From positions 23,115,457 through 23,179,456 of the forward strand of contig OW388290.1 in the NCBI GenBank assembly GCA_936450465.1: DNA of 64,000 bases. The letters run 5' to 3'. Positions 27,035 through 51,554 of the stretch are shown here, one piece after another (the first letter of the stretch is position 1; each line of letters starts with the position of its first letter). Both the position numbers and the translations under genes were made by a program. The notes beneath the pieces were generated by a model that did not search any database, had not been told where the DNA came from, and was given only the letters and a program-made list of their open reading frames with translations. The stretch is from Gibbula magus. Its lineage: Eukaryota; Mollusca; Gastropoda; Trochida; Trochidae.

Positions 27035-27045
27035 ACGTGGACGTG
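27035..27045. promoter_or_regulatory. Tandem ACGTG cores (HRE-like) upstream of HIF1AN
   Basis: Two ACGTG cores sit 6 bp apart at 27035 and 27041, about 690 bp upstream of the HIF1AN start codon; a third is at 27229-27233. RCGTG is the HIF-binding core, but the motif is short and common. Confidence 0.2.
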
Positions 27046-27734
27046 CAATCAGAAATATCTGGCACTGATAGCCAGATTGGCGCGAGCTATCCCTTGCGGG
27101 GGAAGTTGTTGGGTCGTCTCGTCTGTAAACAATTGAAATAAGATGTCACATCATGAAAAAGTAAATTTCCTAAAGTATTAAAACATAAAATTTATTGGCC
27201 AATCACAAAATTACAAATACAATCGTTACGTGCCATTATGCTAAAAGAACAATTTTGGTTAATGTCCTCCATGCCAAAGTCGAAATTTGTTTCCTCCATG
27301 CCAAAGTCGAAATTTGTTGCCTGTAGCCTGCATGTGTACTAAGTGAAGAAAATCGTGTTGGAATTGCATGCGGATAGAATTCTTTTGACAAACAAATATT
27401 CGTCGAGTTCGATTTTATATATTCACTGATTAGATAAATTCAAACGGATTTAAATACTGCACGTTTATTGTATAACACGGAAGTAGTAAGGTTGATAACG
27501 AATTTCTACTTTAGTACTTCAAGATTGACCCCCGAAGGGAGCAGTAATTGTACGGTCAGGCTTTAGCAACATTGTGGCATTTTACCACCTTACACACTTA
27601 TAAAAATCAAGAGCTTTTATAAAAATGTAATTTATCTCATGAAGAAAACCCTAACTTTATGAATCTCAATTAAATACAGATATTTAAAAAATTTAAGTAA
27701 GTTATCTTTAACGGAGTCTCCCTGTGATTCAATC

Positions 27735-39824
<12,090 letters not shown>

Positions 39825-41235
39825 ACCATTTATCATCTGCATATGAACTGCATACTGCATCAACACATGAAGTGATCGCTGAGCTTGATCCCATCTAGCA
39901 GTGAGAACCTTGTGATTGGCCGACAAGCTCCACAAGCAAAGGGACATAACTCTGTCAATGTGTTTGAGCAGACAGTCTAATAGTGATCTATCCATGCTGC
40001 TTCAAGACCAGTGAGAATATATCTTGTCAGTGCTATATCTGAAAGTGCCATTTTTTTTAACGATACCTGAATATTTACCTATGGCTCTGTTTACAAAGCA
40101 ACCTTAACTAAGGCTAACCCTACCATTCTTTAACATTGTCCGATAGTTACCTTAATGACTTATGATAACCTTGTGAAATAAGGCTCATCAGCCAGTCAGT
40201 CTCTTGTTTTCACTTGGGAACTTCTGGACTTCTTTGTTTGATTTTGCCATGAAAATGAACAAAATCATGCTTCTGGGTCTGTAACTTTTCAGGCGTGTTG
40301 CCTACGCTGCCACAGTGCTTTGTGAGAGGCCCAGATCAATTGATGCAGAAATATTCCTTATACCCCTGAATAGTTCCATCTGTAAATCATTTGTTGATTA
40401 AGTTATTATTCCTGTAATTTAGCTACACAGAATTGGTTTAACAGATAAAGTGTTGAGATGATTTTGCCAGGACTTATAGCAATTAGCTTGCCAGACATTG
40501 CCTTATGAAATAGGCTTGAGGGTGAGAATTGTAATTTTAAATATCAGTAAATGGGATTGTAAGAACTTGGAGAATTGAATATGTACTTACTGTTGATAGG
40601 AAAAAATTACCAAACTAAAAACTGAGAGACATATTTGACATTCTGTAGTTAATGCATTTTTGTCGGTTTTTCATTTATTTACATGGACAAATTGAATTTA
40701 TTGCAAATAGGCAAAGGGAAACAACAATAGCAGATCTTATTTTCCATAGATTTATATAAAATGTGAGTTGAGATTGATAGATTTGGCCATTTATGTATTA
40801 ACATAAACAAATAAGAAGGTTTACCAGCCATGAAATCATTTTTATTTAAATTCAGATTTATTAAAAAATTATTAAATATTATATGTTAGGCAATGACATT
40901 CCAACAAAATTATTATTTCACAGCTCATGCTGTTGGTTCATCTTAGTAAATTCCCCCATATTATAAGTACTGTTGTGTCCGAAATTTGTTGTTTTTTGTT
41001 TACAATGAAAACCTGAACTTGATTTTTTACTGTTATAGCAATTGTTCTGTTACTTTTGTTTATTTACCACCATTTACTATATTTACAACCAGTACTGTTG
41101 AAACCAAAACAATTTATGCTTTAAAAGCCAACTACATCAATTTTTGAATTGCATGAAATCGATTTCACATTATCAATGAAGTTTATCTTAGTTGTTCTTC
41201 TTTGTTGGATTGAATAATACTGTTGAGTCAGCTTG

Positions 41236-41241
41236 AATAAA
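41236..41241 (+). terminator. HIF1AN: Candidate polyadenylation signal downstream of HIF1AN
   Basis: AATAAA lies 1.4 kb after the HIF1AN stop codon, just before the interrupted MITE. Other AATAAA-type hexamers occur further on, so this is only a candidate. Confidence 0.2.
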
Positions 41242-41258
41242 TATTTGATCGTTTAGTT

Positions 41259-42563
41259 TTAAAGGGGCAGTAGCACGTATTTCGCTAAAAAAAAGTCGAT
41301 GAAATGTATTTGAAAAATAATTACACAAATAGCAAAACACCCTATTCTCTTCGGAAAATCAAGTTAAAAGTGAGTGTAGATGGCTCAGTAAACCCATGGA
41401 AATCATTTTTGTCATTCGAAATTATAATATGTGTTCACAATAAAATGTCCGCCATGCAATTTTTGCTATATACGCAACACCGTTATTATCCCCCGTCACG
41501 AAGTGGAAGGGGGATATAGGTTTTTGGCTCCGTCCGTCCGTCCGTGTTTCCGTCCGTCCGTCCGTCCGTCCGAGATAAAGGGGACAGCTTTTCTCAGAAA
41601 CCGTTTAAGATAGGGTTACCAAATTTGATGAGCTGCTGGAGGGCATGAATACCTTGATGGAGTTCGAAAATGAGAAGCGTGCAATTATTTTTTCCGGAGT
41701 TATTGCCCTTGTTCCGTATTCTTGGACTTTGTTCATGGTATCTCCAAAGGGGACAGCTTTTCTCAGAAACCATTTAAGATAGGGTTACCAAATTTGATGT
41801 GTTGCTTGAAGGCATGAATACCTTGATGGAGTTCGAAAATGAGAAGCGTGCAATTATTTTTTCCGGAGTTATTGCCCTTGTTCCGTATTTTTGGACTTTG
41901 TTCATGGTATCTCCAAAGGGGACAGCTTTTCTCAGAAACCATTTAAGATAGGGTTACCAAATTTGATGTGTTGCTTGAAGGCATGAATACCTTGATGGAG
42001 TTCGAAAATGAGAAGCGTGCAATTATTTGTTTTGGAGTTATTGCCCTTGTTCCGTATTTTTGGACTTTGTTCATGGTATCTCCAAACGGGACAGCTTTTC
42101 TCAGAAACCGTTTAAGATAGGGTTGCCAAATTTGATGTGTTGCTTGAAGGCATGAATACCTTGATGGAGTTCGAAAATGAGAAGTGTGCAAATATTTGTT
42201 TTGGAGTTATTGCCCTTGTTCCGTATTTTTGGACTTTGTTCATGGTATCTCCAAAGGGGACAGCTTTTCTCAGAAACCGTTTAAGATAGGAGAACCAAAA
42301 TTGGTGTGTTGCTTGAGGGCTAACATACCTTGATGGAATGAAAATGATTAATGCACAATTATTTCGAATTATTGCCCTTTTTCCAATTTCTTGGCTCTGG
42401 CGGGGGATGTTGATGACTATGTCTTCTTGTTACTTCTGCGAATAACTGGTTTCTGTAGTAAGATGTGTTACCCTCTAAAGCAAATATAAATGACATAAAC
42501 TATTATTATAAATGGAAAATTTAAAAAATAAAATTTGCAAAAAATGTGCTACTGCCCCTTTAA
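41259..42563. mobile_element. Same MITE, interrupted by a pearl-like element
   Basis: The exact ends TTAAAGGGGCAGTAGCAC (41259) and its reverse complement (ending 42563) enclose interior matching 39314-39677 up to CGCAACACCGTTAT. After about 940 bp of foreign sequence it resumes at TTCTGCGAATAACTGG. Confidence 0.85.
41484..42428. mobile_element. Pearl-like element with 169-bp monomers
   Basis: The left hairpin CCCCCGTCACGAAGTGGAAG...GGGG is followed by CCGTCCGTCCGTCCGTCC and monomers whose GGGGACAGCTTTTCTCAGAA start is at 41580, 41749, 41918, 42087 and 42256, a strict 169-bp period. It ends GGCGGGGGATGTTGATGACT and ATGTCTTCTTG. Confidence 0.8.
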
Positions 42564-42612
42564 AGGCCTATAATTAATAAAGCATATTATTTTTTATGAT
42601 AAATAAGTACCA

Positions 42613-42955
42613 GTATACTTAGATGCAAAATTCACCACTCCTTTGAAACTAAATTATCAATTTAATTCTTTTTAACTTTTCTGTTTCTGATTAATATTTA
42701 TATCTGTCAGAATATGAAGTTTTGATGTTGACATATTTTTGTTTCATAAATATTTTTCACTTATTTTTGAATGATTTAAGTATACTTAGATGCAAAACCC
42801 CCCATGCTTTAGAAACCAAATTGTCAATTAAATAATTTTTTACTTTTCTCATTGTGGATTAATATTAATATCTGTCCGAATATAAAATCTTGGTGTTCAA
42901 TTTGATGTTGACCTAATTTTGTTTCATAAAGTTTTTCACTTAACTTTGAATGGCT
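42613..42955. repeat. 167-bp tandem duplication
   Basis: GTATACTTAGATGCAAAA starts at 42613 and again at 42780. TTGATGTTGAC and TTTTGTTTCATAAA recur in both halves. The two copies have diverged. Confidence 0.75.
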
Positions 42956-44553
42956 ATTAAGAACCGTGAATTATGAATCCTCTTTGCTCAATGAATATAT
43001 GTTGTGATTGACTGCTCAGTGTAAATATCTATTTTTATCAAAAGAGCGAGTTAACTTTATTGGTCAGGGAGAAGTCAGGAGCTTTTGTGAAAAATAGTTG
43101 CCATATTTCAGTGTATACAAAACCGTACCCCATTGACACCCCTTTTATTAACTTATCATGCTAGAATTTGTTTTAGAATTACCACCAAGCTTACCATTTT
43201 GATTAGCAACTCAAATTATATGGACTGGCTACCATATTTCTTTCAATAGAAGCTGGGTCTCGAATTGGACTTTTCAAGGCCACCTCCAATAAAAACTCAT
43301 CAGTTTAGTCTAAGAGATTGATAAAAATCTTTGGTCCTGGTGTCCATAGTTGGGATATGGAATATCAGCTGGTATTCAACGTGAATTATGACAATTTATC
43401 CAGCATATTTTACAATACTGGAGAATTTTGTTGCACACCATGCTGACTTATGACAATATGTCAAACATATTTTATATGTCGCAATATAGATTTCAAATGA
43501 AAATTTTAGGATCAAATCAAGTAATTTTAATGTAATTAGTGTAATTATAACTAAAAACTGAATTAGTTTAAAAAATTGTTGGAGTGATAATTTTTGCAAT
43601 GATGATGTTTTGCTGATTTTCAGTTTCAATTTCATAACAGTAAACATTGTTTGTTTTTTTTTAACCGAAGCAGCTTGATTGAACCTCATTGTGCCAGTAC
43701 TGTTGCTGAGGAGACTTTTGTTTGGGAATGTTCTGTAATTGTTTTGTTTATTTTTTTTGCTGTTTGTATTATAAAAAAATACTTTTTTTTTAATATCATT
43801 TCTTATTTAGTGCATTTTAAGACTTTAAAATAAAATAAAATGTCAACAGAAAAATATAGTGCCCCTTAGTGCAGAGATTGTATCAGAGTATGACATAGTA
43901 AAGTTGCAATATTATCTTTCAACACCACGTCACTCGTTTAATGTATACATTTACATCACACAGACAGTCTGACTTAAAATCAACACAGTTGCGAGGAATC
44001 AAAGTTGCAAGATACTGTGTATCACGGATACGGGCTACTATCACTTAAGGTTTCCTCTCAATATAGTTTAGTGACTGCCATAAAGGCGAATGTTCAATTA
44101 GCCAATCACTAGCAAAATCTTTTGCTGCAAGAAGCTGGAGGCAACTCCAGGCAGCCGTCTTTTCATCTGTTTCTGTAACATGAGGAACGGGTTAACGAAT
44201 GATTCTGAATGCATTCAAAATGGCGATTGTTTAAAAATGTTGTGGCTGGCCAACTTACACAGTATTACTATGATGACAAGGTTGTGCCTGTAAACTGGCC
44301 ACCCAACATGAGGATAATGAGCATCTTCATACCCAGTCTGTATCCTGGTAATTGCAATATTATACAACTTTCATTTCTGGGATTATGGTCAATATCAATC
44401 AGACTGATCTTGAATAACAAATATTGAGAATTGTTCCAATTTAAAGAAACAATACTGTAGTTTGCAATTCTCATTATCTGACATGTTCATAACCATTTCA
44501 ATAACTTTGATAATTAAGAAACTTTTTCACGTAAATATGTCTTTGCATTCCAG

Positions 44554-44649
44554 CAAATCTGTAACTATGTTAGGAAATCATTGGCATGTTTGGACATCAT
44601 GTTTCACGGTTGATTTTATGGAAGGTCAAGGTCCTAAAAAAGGTGCAAG
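44554..44649 (+). other. Orphan exon-like segment
   Basis: A TTCCAG acceptor and an AG|GTAAGT donor bound a 96-nt open frame (ends VDFMEGQGPKKGAR). The length is a multiple of 3. I do not recognise the peptide and no partner exon with matching phase was found, so it may be chance. Confidence 0.18.
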
Positions 44650-45886
44650 GTAAGTTTTGAGCAGTAGCAAGATTTTGATATAATGAGGTACCAGTGTTAA
44701 GCAAGAACCAATTTTGATGAGATCGGTAAAAACTAAAATGGCACCTAAACTAGTTAGACAAATCAAGCAGGGCCATTGTTTTGTTAAGACATATTTTTTT
44801 ATCATTGATCACTGTTTACTTTTCACCTGGAGTTACACGTTTTACAGTGTATTGCTTAGAATGAGTTCTTGTGAAGTCTGCTAGTCATGCGCTTATTAGA
44901 ATGAAGATAGGCAGCAGGAAATATATTTTCATGTTCTAATAATTTTTAAGACGTAGCTGTGGATATTTTTGATTGAAATAAAGTGATGGAGGCCTGACGA
45001 TGGTTAAAAGATACATTTTAAGGTATCAACGTAAGTCCAGGTGAAATTGATTACTTGTTTTATGATCTTTTTGGCAAAATTAAGTAAGTTAAGTAGAACT
45101 CCACTTATTATTAATCAGAAGGCGTTCAAAATGTCTTAGAAGTCGAAAATTGAATTTGCCTGAGATTTTGTAAAATAATAATATATTTTAGATAAATGTT
45201 TGTGAGAAAGACTAGTTAGAGGTATAAATGATAAAAGAAGGTACATATACATGCCATATTTCAGGTTATTTCTAAATTGTTTACTCCTCCCTTCTGACCA
45301 GAAGCTGTACTCGACTTGACATTGGTGTTACGTTTCTAAGTGTCTAGTGGGTTACAATACATTTGACACATGCAAAAAGGCTGAAATTTCAAAGCTTCAG
45401 GTTTAATTCAATTTTATGAAAGTGAACCCTTTGCTAGTTGTCACGTAACCCATATTAGGGCCCCCATCCCTTTTAGGGTCTCTTCTTTTCTTTCTAGTTG
45501 GGAGTTACTTCCCTTTGTTATGGTTGAAGTTTCAATGGCGACAACACGTCTGTCACTCGGCTCTGGCCACACCCAAATAGGAATAAAATACCACCATCGT
45601 ATCTTCACTGTGACTTTATGAACCGTCATAATTTTGTATGGTTGAGTGCTGTACAATATACTAGTTATTTTTCATTGCTTCACACGATTTGATTTATTGT
45701 GATTATTATTTATATGTATGCTGATAATTTAATTTGTGTATGTGTTTGTACATAACTTTAAAGATATTTTTATATTAAACATTGTGATAAGAAAATAATG
45801 TGTTATTTAATGTGTTTTTAAAAGCGATGAAGGGGCATTGAATTTATATATTCAAATTCAAAATGCCTTCTTTCGTCAGTGATGTA

Positions 45887-46062
45887 CAGTCAGATCTTGC
45901 TTAACCGGACTCTGTATATCTGGAAATCAAGCCATCCACATGTTAGTATTTCAAATCTTCTCTATGCATTTCTATGCAAATGATGACTCACTTAACCGAC
46001 AACTTGCTATCTTGACAAATTTAGACTGTAACCAAATTGTGCGGATAAACAGGGTCTGACTG
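45887..46062. mobile_element. pogo/Tigger-like MITE, 176 bp, TA target duplication
   Basis: CAGTCAGATCTTGCTTAACC at the left and GGATAAACAGGGTCTGACTG at the right are inverted, and each is flanked by TA (45885-45886, 46063-46064). End sequence and TA duplication fit non-autonomous pogo-group elements. Confidence 0.75.
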
Positions 46063-46307
46063 TATCTGCATTATCTTGTGGGCAACATGCACAGAAAATG
46101 TTCATAATTTCTTCAAAGGAAGATTGTGCAGTTGAAGTATCCAAAATCTGCAACACGACACAAGCATGGGTTTAGCTCCAGGAATCATCACCCTTTTCTT
46201 GACTAAAATCCAATCAATATGTTTAGAGAAAAATGTAGGTGATAAAACCATGACGTCATTGACATCATCACAGTTTTATGCCTGCATCATATATCTGATA
46301 TTATTCA

Positions 46308-46470
46308 GGGGATGTAACTCTGTTGGTAGAGTGTTCGCTCATCACTTGGTGCTGGGTTTGAATCCTGGTCGTGTTGTACCAAAAGACTTTTGAAGATGGG
46401 TGTTGTTGCTTCATTGCTTAACATTCAACATTAGGATAAAACTACACTTTAACTGGCGCAAAATGCACGC
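46308..46470 (+). mobile_element. tRNA-like SINE head with body
   Basis: GGGGATGTAACTCTGTTGGT gives an A-box and GGTTTGAATCC (46355-46365) a B-box. The acceptor stem does not pair well, so it is not a functional tRNA gene. A short body with a TTCATTGCTTAACATTCAAC block follows. Confidence 0.55.
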
Positions 46471-46583
46471 AATGAATTTCCAATGCTAACTTTATTGCTG
46501 ATTTATCTTATCAACTTTTAACAAAATGTATTGAATTTGCTTTGTAGAGACCTTAATACCTGATTTGTTTAATTTTGAATTTT

Positions 46584-47285
46584 TAGCTCATCTGGCCTGA
46601 AAGGCCCGATGGGCTTATGAGTGACCCGCCGGGCCAAGTTGAACTCTTATGGCATGGGATGGCGTCCGTCCATCCGTCCGTCCGTAAACTTTTTGCTTTT
46701 TCGACTTCTTCTCCAGAACCAATGACTCCAGAGAGCTGAAATTTAATGTACAGACTCCTTGGCTGAAGGGGATACTAAATTGTAAATTTGGTGACCCTGT
46801 GACCCCAAATGTGGGTCACAGGGGTCATAACCTTAAAAGCTATTTTCATCTTCTTCTCCAGAACCAATGACTCCAGAGAGCTGAAATTTTATGTACAGAC
46901 TCCTTGGCTGAAAGGGATTCTAAATTGTAGATTTGGTGACCCTGTGACCCCAAGTGTGGCTCACAGGGGTCATTACCTAAAAAAAACTATTTTCATCTTC
47001 TTCTCCAGTCCCAATGAACGTAGAGAGCTGAAATTTTATGTACATACTCCTTGACTGAAGGGGATTCTAAATTGTAAATTTGGTGACAGTGAGACCCCAA
47101 ATATTGGGTCACAGAGGCAATGACCTAAAATGCTATTTTCATCTTCATCTCCAGTCCCAATGGCTCTAGCGAGCTGAAATTTTATGTACAGACTCCTTGG
47201 CTGTAAGGGATTCTAAATTGTAAATTTGGTGAGTCTGTGACCCCAAATATGGGTCACAGGGATCATAACCTAAAAGCCTATTTCA
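46584..47285. mobile_element. Pearl-like element D (about 700 bp)
   Basis: Left end TAGCTCATCTGGCCTGAAAG, (CCGT)n, then four monomers with CTTCTCCAGAACCAATGACT. The right end is absent. Confidence 0.7.
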
Positions 47286-48282
47286 GTTTACAGCATCTTT
47301 CTGAGATTATATGTGCACTTCAATCAGTAAGTAGGTAAGGGAGGTAATTTTAAAGAAAACAGCTGAGTTAAAGGCATTTCATCTTTCTGATGTGAGAGTT
47401 CTAACATGTGCTTTGAGAATATAATATGTCTGATGAAAAAGAGATATTTAGAATTAAAAACTTAGAATTGGAGGTCTAACAAAAATTATAAGTCATATTT
47501 TATCTTTGTCTCACATTTCACATATGAGTAATTATTTGTATTTTGCAAGTGAATTTGCTGATAAAGGTACACAAGTCTAAAAGTATTCTAAAGACTTAAT
47601 ACAGAATCTTTTATTAAATCTAATATTATGTTCTTTGTAATTTAAGAGTAAATAATGGAGTTTTTTAATATCTCATGATATTGTGTAATTATTTGGAGAA
47701 TTAATTAATTAATTAATGAGAATTTCCAGTACGAGTCAATTTGGTATACCTTATTTATATCATATTTTATACTTTATAACTGATTTAGTTTTCTATTAAC
47801 TTTGCAGTTAATTTTATTCAATAGGAACAAGAAATGAGATAGATGTCTACATCATGGACATGTCTAATGTGAATTTATTTGAAATGAGAACTATTGAATA
47901 CCCTTTGAAGGAATAACTTGAAGAGGAATTAAATTTTTTCATTTTACATGAGATATGTGAACTGAATATGACTAGTGATGACTGGTGATAACATAGGACT
48001 ATAAAAGAAGTAGCTATATGAGATTGTGACATCACACCTATTTTCATCATCTTCTCCGGTACAGAAAAATAATTAATTGTAGGAAAAACTGCATCTAACA
48101 TATAAATTTTACTGGCTGTGAGTCCAGTGTCTGCATGTTATGTAATTGCATTGTGTTGACCTCTTCCTGGCAGAAGAATGAAAACTGATAGTTACACAGA
48201 GGTTTCAGGTTACTTCAAACTTCTGTGCAGCACTGTGTTATCATAGACTGTGCGTGAGACTGCTTTAGTCTTCCACTGACTC

Positions 48283-48421
48283 TAAAAAAGAATTTATTCA
48301 TAGAATATCACCATTTTATCAAATATTGAAAAGGAGCCTATAAGAAATGGTGAAAAAGAATTTACTAAAAAAAATTCACCAATTTATTAAGTATTGAAAT
48401 GGAGCCTATGAGAAATGGGAT
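48283..48421. repeat. 69-bp tandem duplication
   Basis: TTGAAAAGGAGCCTATAAGA and TTGAAATGGAGCCTATGAGA occur 69 bp apart within two similar AT-rich units. Confidence 0.65.
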
Positions 48422-48593
48422 TTTCAAAAACTGAGGCTCCTATTCATTATGTAATAAATGTTGGTATTGCCATAATGCAATTAAGAATTAAAACAATATA
48501 ATACAAAGGTGTATGATATTCATAACGAATGTTGATTTATGTGTAACCAATTTTGATAATAATTAGCAGGGGTCATGACCTAAAAAGGATTTT

Positions 48594-50814
48594 TAGCTCA
48601 TCAAGCCTGAAAGGCCCGATGGGCTTATGGCATGGCATGGTGTCCGGCGTCCGTCCATCCGTCCATCCGTCCATCCGTAAACTTTTCGCTTTTTCGACTT
48701 CTTCTCCAGAACCAACGACTCCACAGAGCTGAAATTTTATGTGCAGACTCCTTGGCCCATGGGGATTCTAAATTGTAGATTTCATGATCCCGTGACCCCA
48801 AATGGGGTCACAGGGGTCACATCCTTAAAAACCTATTTCCATCTTCTTCTCCAGTTCCAAAAGGTCTAGAGAGCTGAAAAATTGTGTGCAGACTCCTTGG
48901 CCCATGGGGATTCTAAATTGTAGATTTCGTGACCCCGTGACCCCAAATGGGGTCACAGGGGTCACATCCTTAAAAACCTATTTTCATCTTCTTCTCCAGT
49001 TCCAAATGCTCTAGAGAGCTGAAAAATTGTGTGCAGACTCCTTGGTCCATGGGGATTCTAAATTGTAGATTGTGTGACCCCGTGACCCCAAATGGGGTCA
49101 CAGGGGTCACATCCTTAAAAACCTATTTTCATCTTCTTCTCCAGTTCCAAATGCTCTAGAGAGCTGAAAAATTGTGTGCAGACCCCTTCGCCCATGGGGA
49201 TTCTAAATTGTAGATTTCGTGACCCCGTGACCCCAAATGGGGTCACAGGGGTCACATCTTTAAAAACCTATTTTCATCTTCTTATCCAGTTCCAAAAGGT
49301 CTAGAGAGCTGAAAAGTTGTGTGCAGACTCCTTGGCCCATGGGGATTCTAAATTGTAGATTTCGTGACCCCGTGACCCCAAATGGGGTCACAGGGGTCAC
49401 ATCCTTAAAAACCTATTTTCATCTTCTTCTCCAGTTCCAAATGCCCTAGAGAGCTGAAAAATTGTGTGCAGACCCCTTCGCCCATGGGGATTCTAAATTG
49501 TAGATTTCGTGACCCCGTGACCCCAAATGGGGTCACAGGGGTCACATCTTAAAAAACCTATTTTCATCTTCTTATCCAGTTCCAAAAGGTCTAGAGAGCT
49601 GAAAAGTTGTGTGCAGACTCCTTGGCCCATGGGGATTCTAAATTGTAGATTTCGTGACCCCGTGACCCCAAATGGGGTCACAGGGGTCACATCCTTAAAG
49701 ACCTATTTTCATCTTCTTCTCAAGTTCCAAAAGGTCTAGAGAGCTGAAAAGTTGTGTGCAGACTCCTTGGCCCATGGGGATTCTAAATTGTAGATTGTGT
49801 GACCCCGTGACCCCAAATGGGGTCACAGGGGTCACATCCTTAAAAACCTATTTTCATCTTCTTCTCAAGTTCCAAATGCTCTAGAGAGCTGAAAAATTGT
49901 GTGCAGACTCCTTGGCCCATGAGGATTCTAAATTGTAGATTGTGTGACCCCGTGACCCCAAATGGGGTCACAGGGGTCACATCCTTAAAAACCTATTTTC
50001 ATCTTCTTCTCCAGTTCCAAATGCTCTAGAGAGCTGAAAAGTTGTGTGAAGACTCCTTGGCCAATGGGGATTGTAAATTGTAGATCTCGTGACCCCAAAT
50101 GGGTCACGGGTCACATCGTTATAAACCTGTTTTCATCTTCTTCTCCACCTCAAAAAGGTCTAGAGAGCTAAAGATGTTCTGTGCAGACTCCTTGGCCAAT
50201 AGGGATTCTAAATTGTAGATTTCGTGACCCCGTGACCCCAAATGGGGTCACAGGGGTCACATCCTTAAAAACCTATTTTCATCTTCTTCTCCAGTTCCAA
50301 AAGGTCTAGAGAGCTGAACAGTTGTGTGCAGACTCCTTGGCCCATGGGGATTCTAAATTGTAGATTTCGTGACCCCGTGACCCCAAATGGGGTCACAGGG
50401 GTCACATCCTTAAAAACCTATTTTCATCTTCTTCTCCAGTTCCAAAAGGTCTAGAGAGCTGAAAAGTTGTGTGAAGACTCCTTGGCCAATGGGGATTGTA
50501 AATTGTAGATCTCGTGACCCCGTGACCCCAATCTAGGTCACGGGTCATGACCCAAAAACCTATTTTCATCTTTATCTCAAGTATGTAAAGCTCTAGAAAG
50601 GTGAAATGTTGTGTAGAGACTCTTTGGTCAAAGGTGATTCTTAATTGTAGGATTGGTGACCCTGTGACTCCAAATATGGGTCACAGGGGTCATGATCTAA
50701 AAACCTATTTTTTGCTTGTTAACAATGTATTACTCGAGATAACGTAGATATTCAACCTAAGATAATAAATCAATGAAATCCTGATGAGCTACAGAGCCCA
50801 TGGCTCTATTTTTT
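48594..50814. mobile_element. Pearl-like element E (about 2.2 kb, complete, homogeneous array)
   Basis: Left end TAGCTCATCAAGCCTG, GGCGTCCGTCCATCCGTCCA, then about fourteen monomers at a strict 145-bp period (CGTGACCCC at 48791, 48936, 49081, 49226 and onward), closing with CCTGATGAGCTACAGAGCCC and ATGGCTCTATTTTT. Monomers are nearly identical in the centre and diverge at both edges. Each carries a 37-bp near-palindrome, for example 48929-48965. Confidence 0.82.
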
Positions 50815-51154
50815 CATTTTCTTCTACAGCCCCAGGCCATTATTGCAATAGCTTACAGTGGTGAATTGTATGCAAAGAATTGTACCCGGTATATTCATTA
50901 TTATATAATGTGTGTACGATCTTAAAAAATAGTATGATCTCTCCACCACATTATTATATGTTTGATACCAGCAATTTATTTCCAAGCTTTGTGTTGCTCT
51001 TTCAACACATATATATAGCAGATTGGCAAAGTTATGGTAACAAAATATTTTTAAACTGCTTTAATCGTTTCACTACCTAGATTCTTATTACTACATTCCA
51101 TTATCTGACCATTGCTATAAAGTCCACTCCATAACATACCCCACTTATTATCTC

Positions 51155-51190
51155 CTGATGAGCTACAGAGGCCATGGCTCTATTTTTTAT
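51155..51190. mobile_element. Solo right end of the pearl-like family
   Basis: CTGATGAGCTACAGAGGCCA followed by TGGCTCTATTTTTTA, without any core or left end. Confidence 0.6.
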
Positions 51191-51461
51191 TTTGTAAGCC
51201 ATTCTAGAGACTTAACTTGGTCCAAATTTAAACATAAGACTGGCTGTAGGGGATGTCCAAAAAACATTTCTTGAACAACACAGTGAAAGTTGGGTCGTGT
51301 GGCAGACAAATTTTCAATTTAAAAAAAGATACTCCATTGCAAAGCGACCAAAGGAAATTATGGACAATGGTAAAAACCTAGTCTCAATTCAGATTGATAA
51401 ACACAAAACAGACAATGTCTATTGGTTTCTCTTTATTCATCTAATTTGTTCATTCCAACAG

Positions 51462-51554
51462 CACCATGAATATGTCTTAGACGACACGCCTACGGGCAAA
51501 ATTTTCATTCCGAAGAAATTCAATCTTTTAACAAAAGAAACTGAGTTAATTTAA
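51462..51554 (+). other. Orphan terminal-exon-like segment
   Basis: After a CCAACAG acceptor the frame reads HHEYVLDDTPTGKIFIPKKF and ends at TAA. The composition is more protein-like than its surroundings. No homology is recognised and the phase does not join the 44554 segment. Confidence 0.18.

Larger units (their letters stand above)
16942..27734. other. Intergenic region between MPRIP and HIF1AN (divergent)
   Basis: 10.8 kb separate the two divergent start codons. It holds the foldback and MITE copies, the SINE/LINE nest and the 32-bp repeat listed separately. In 16942-17699, 18466-19807, 20669-21655, 23541-24814, 25307-26061 and 26171-27034 I see no gene. Confidence 0.6.

Noticed and set aside
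46308..46382. Possible tRNA gene
   Set aside because: A and B boxes are present but the acceptor and anticodon arms do not pair properly; it fits a SINE head.
48594..50814. CRISPR-like regularly spaced repeats
   Set aside because: The array is a 145-bp head-to-tail satellite without unique spacers, in a eukaryotic element.
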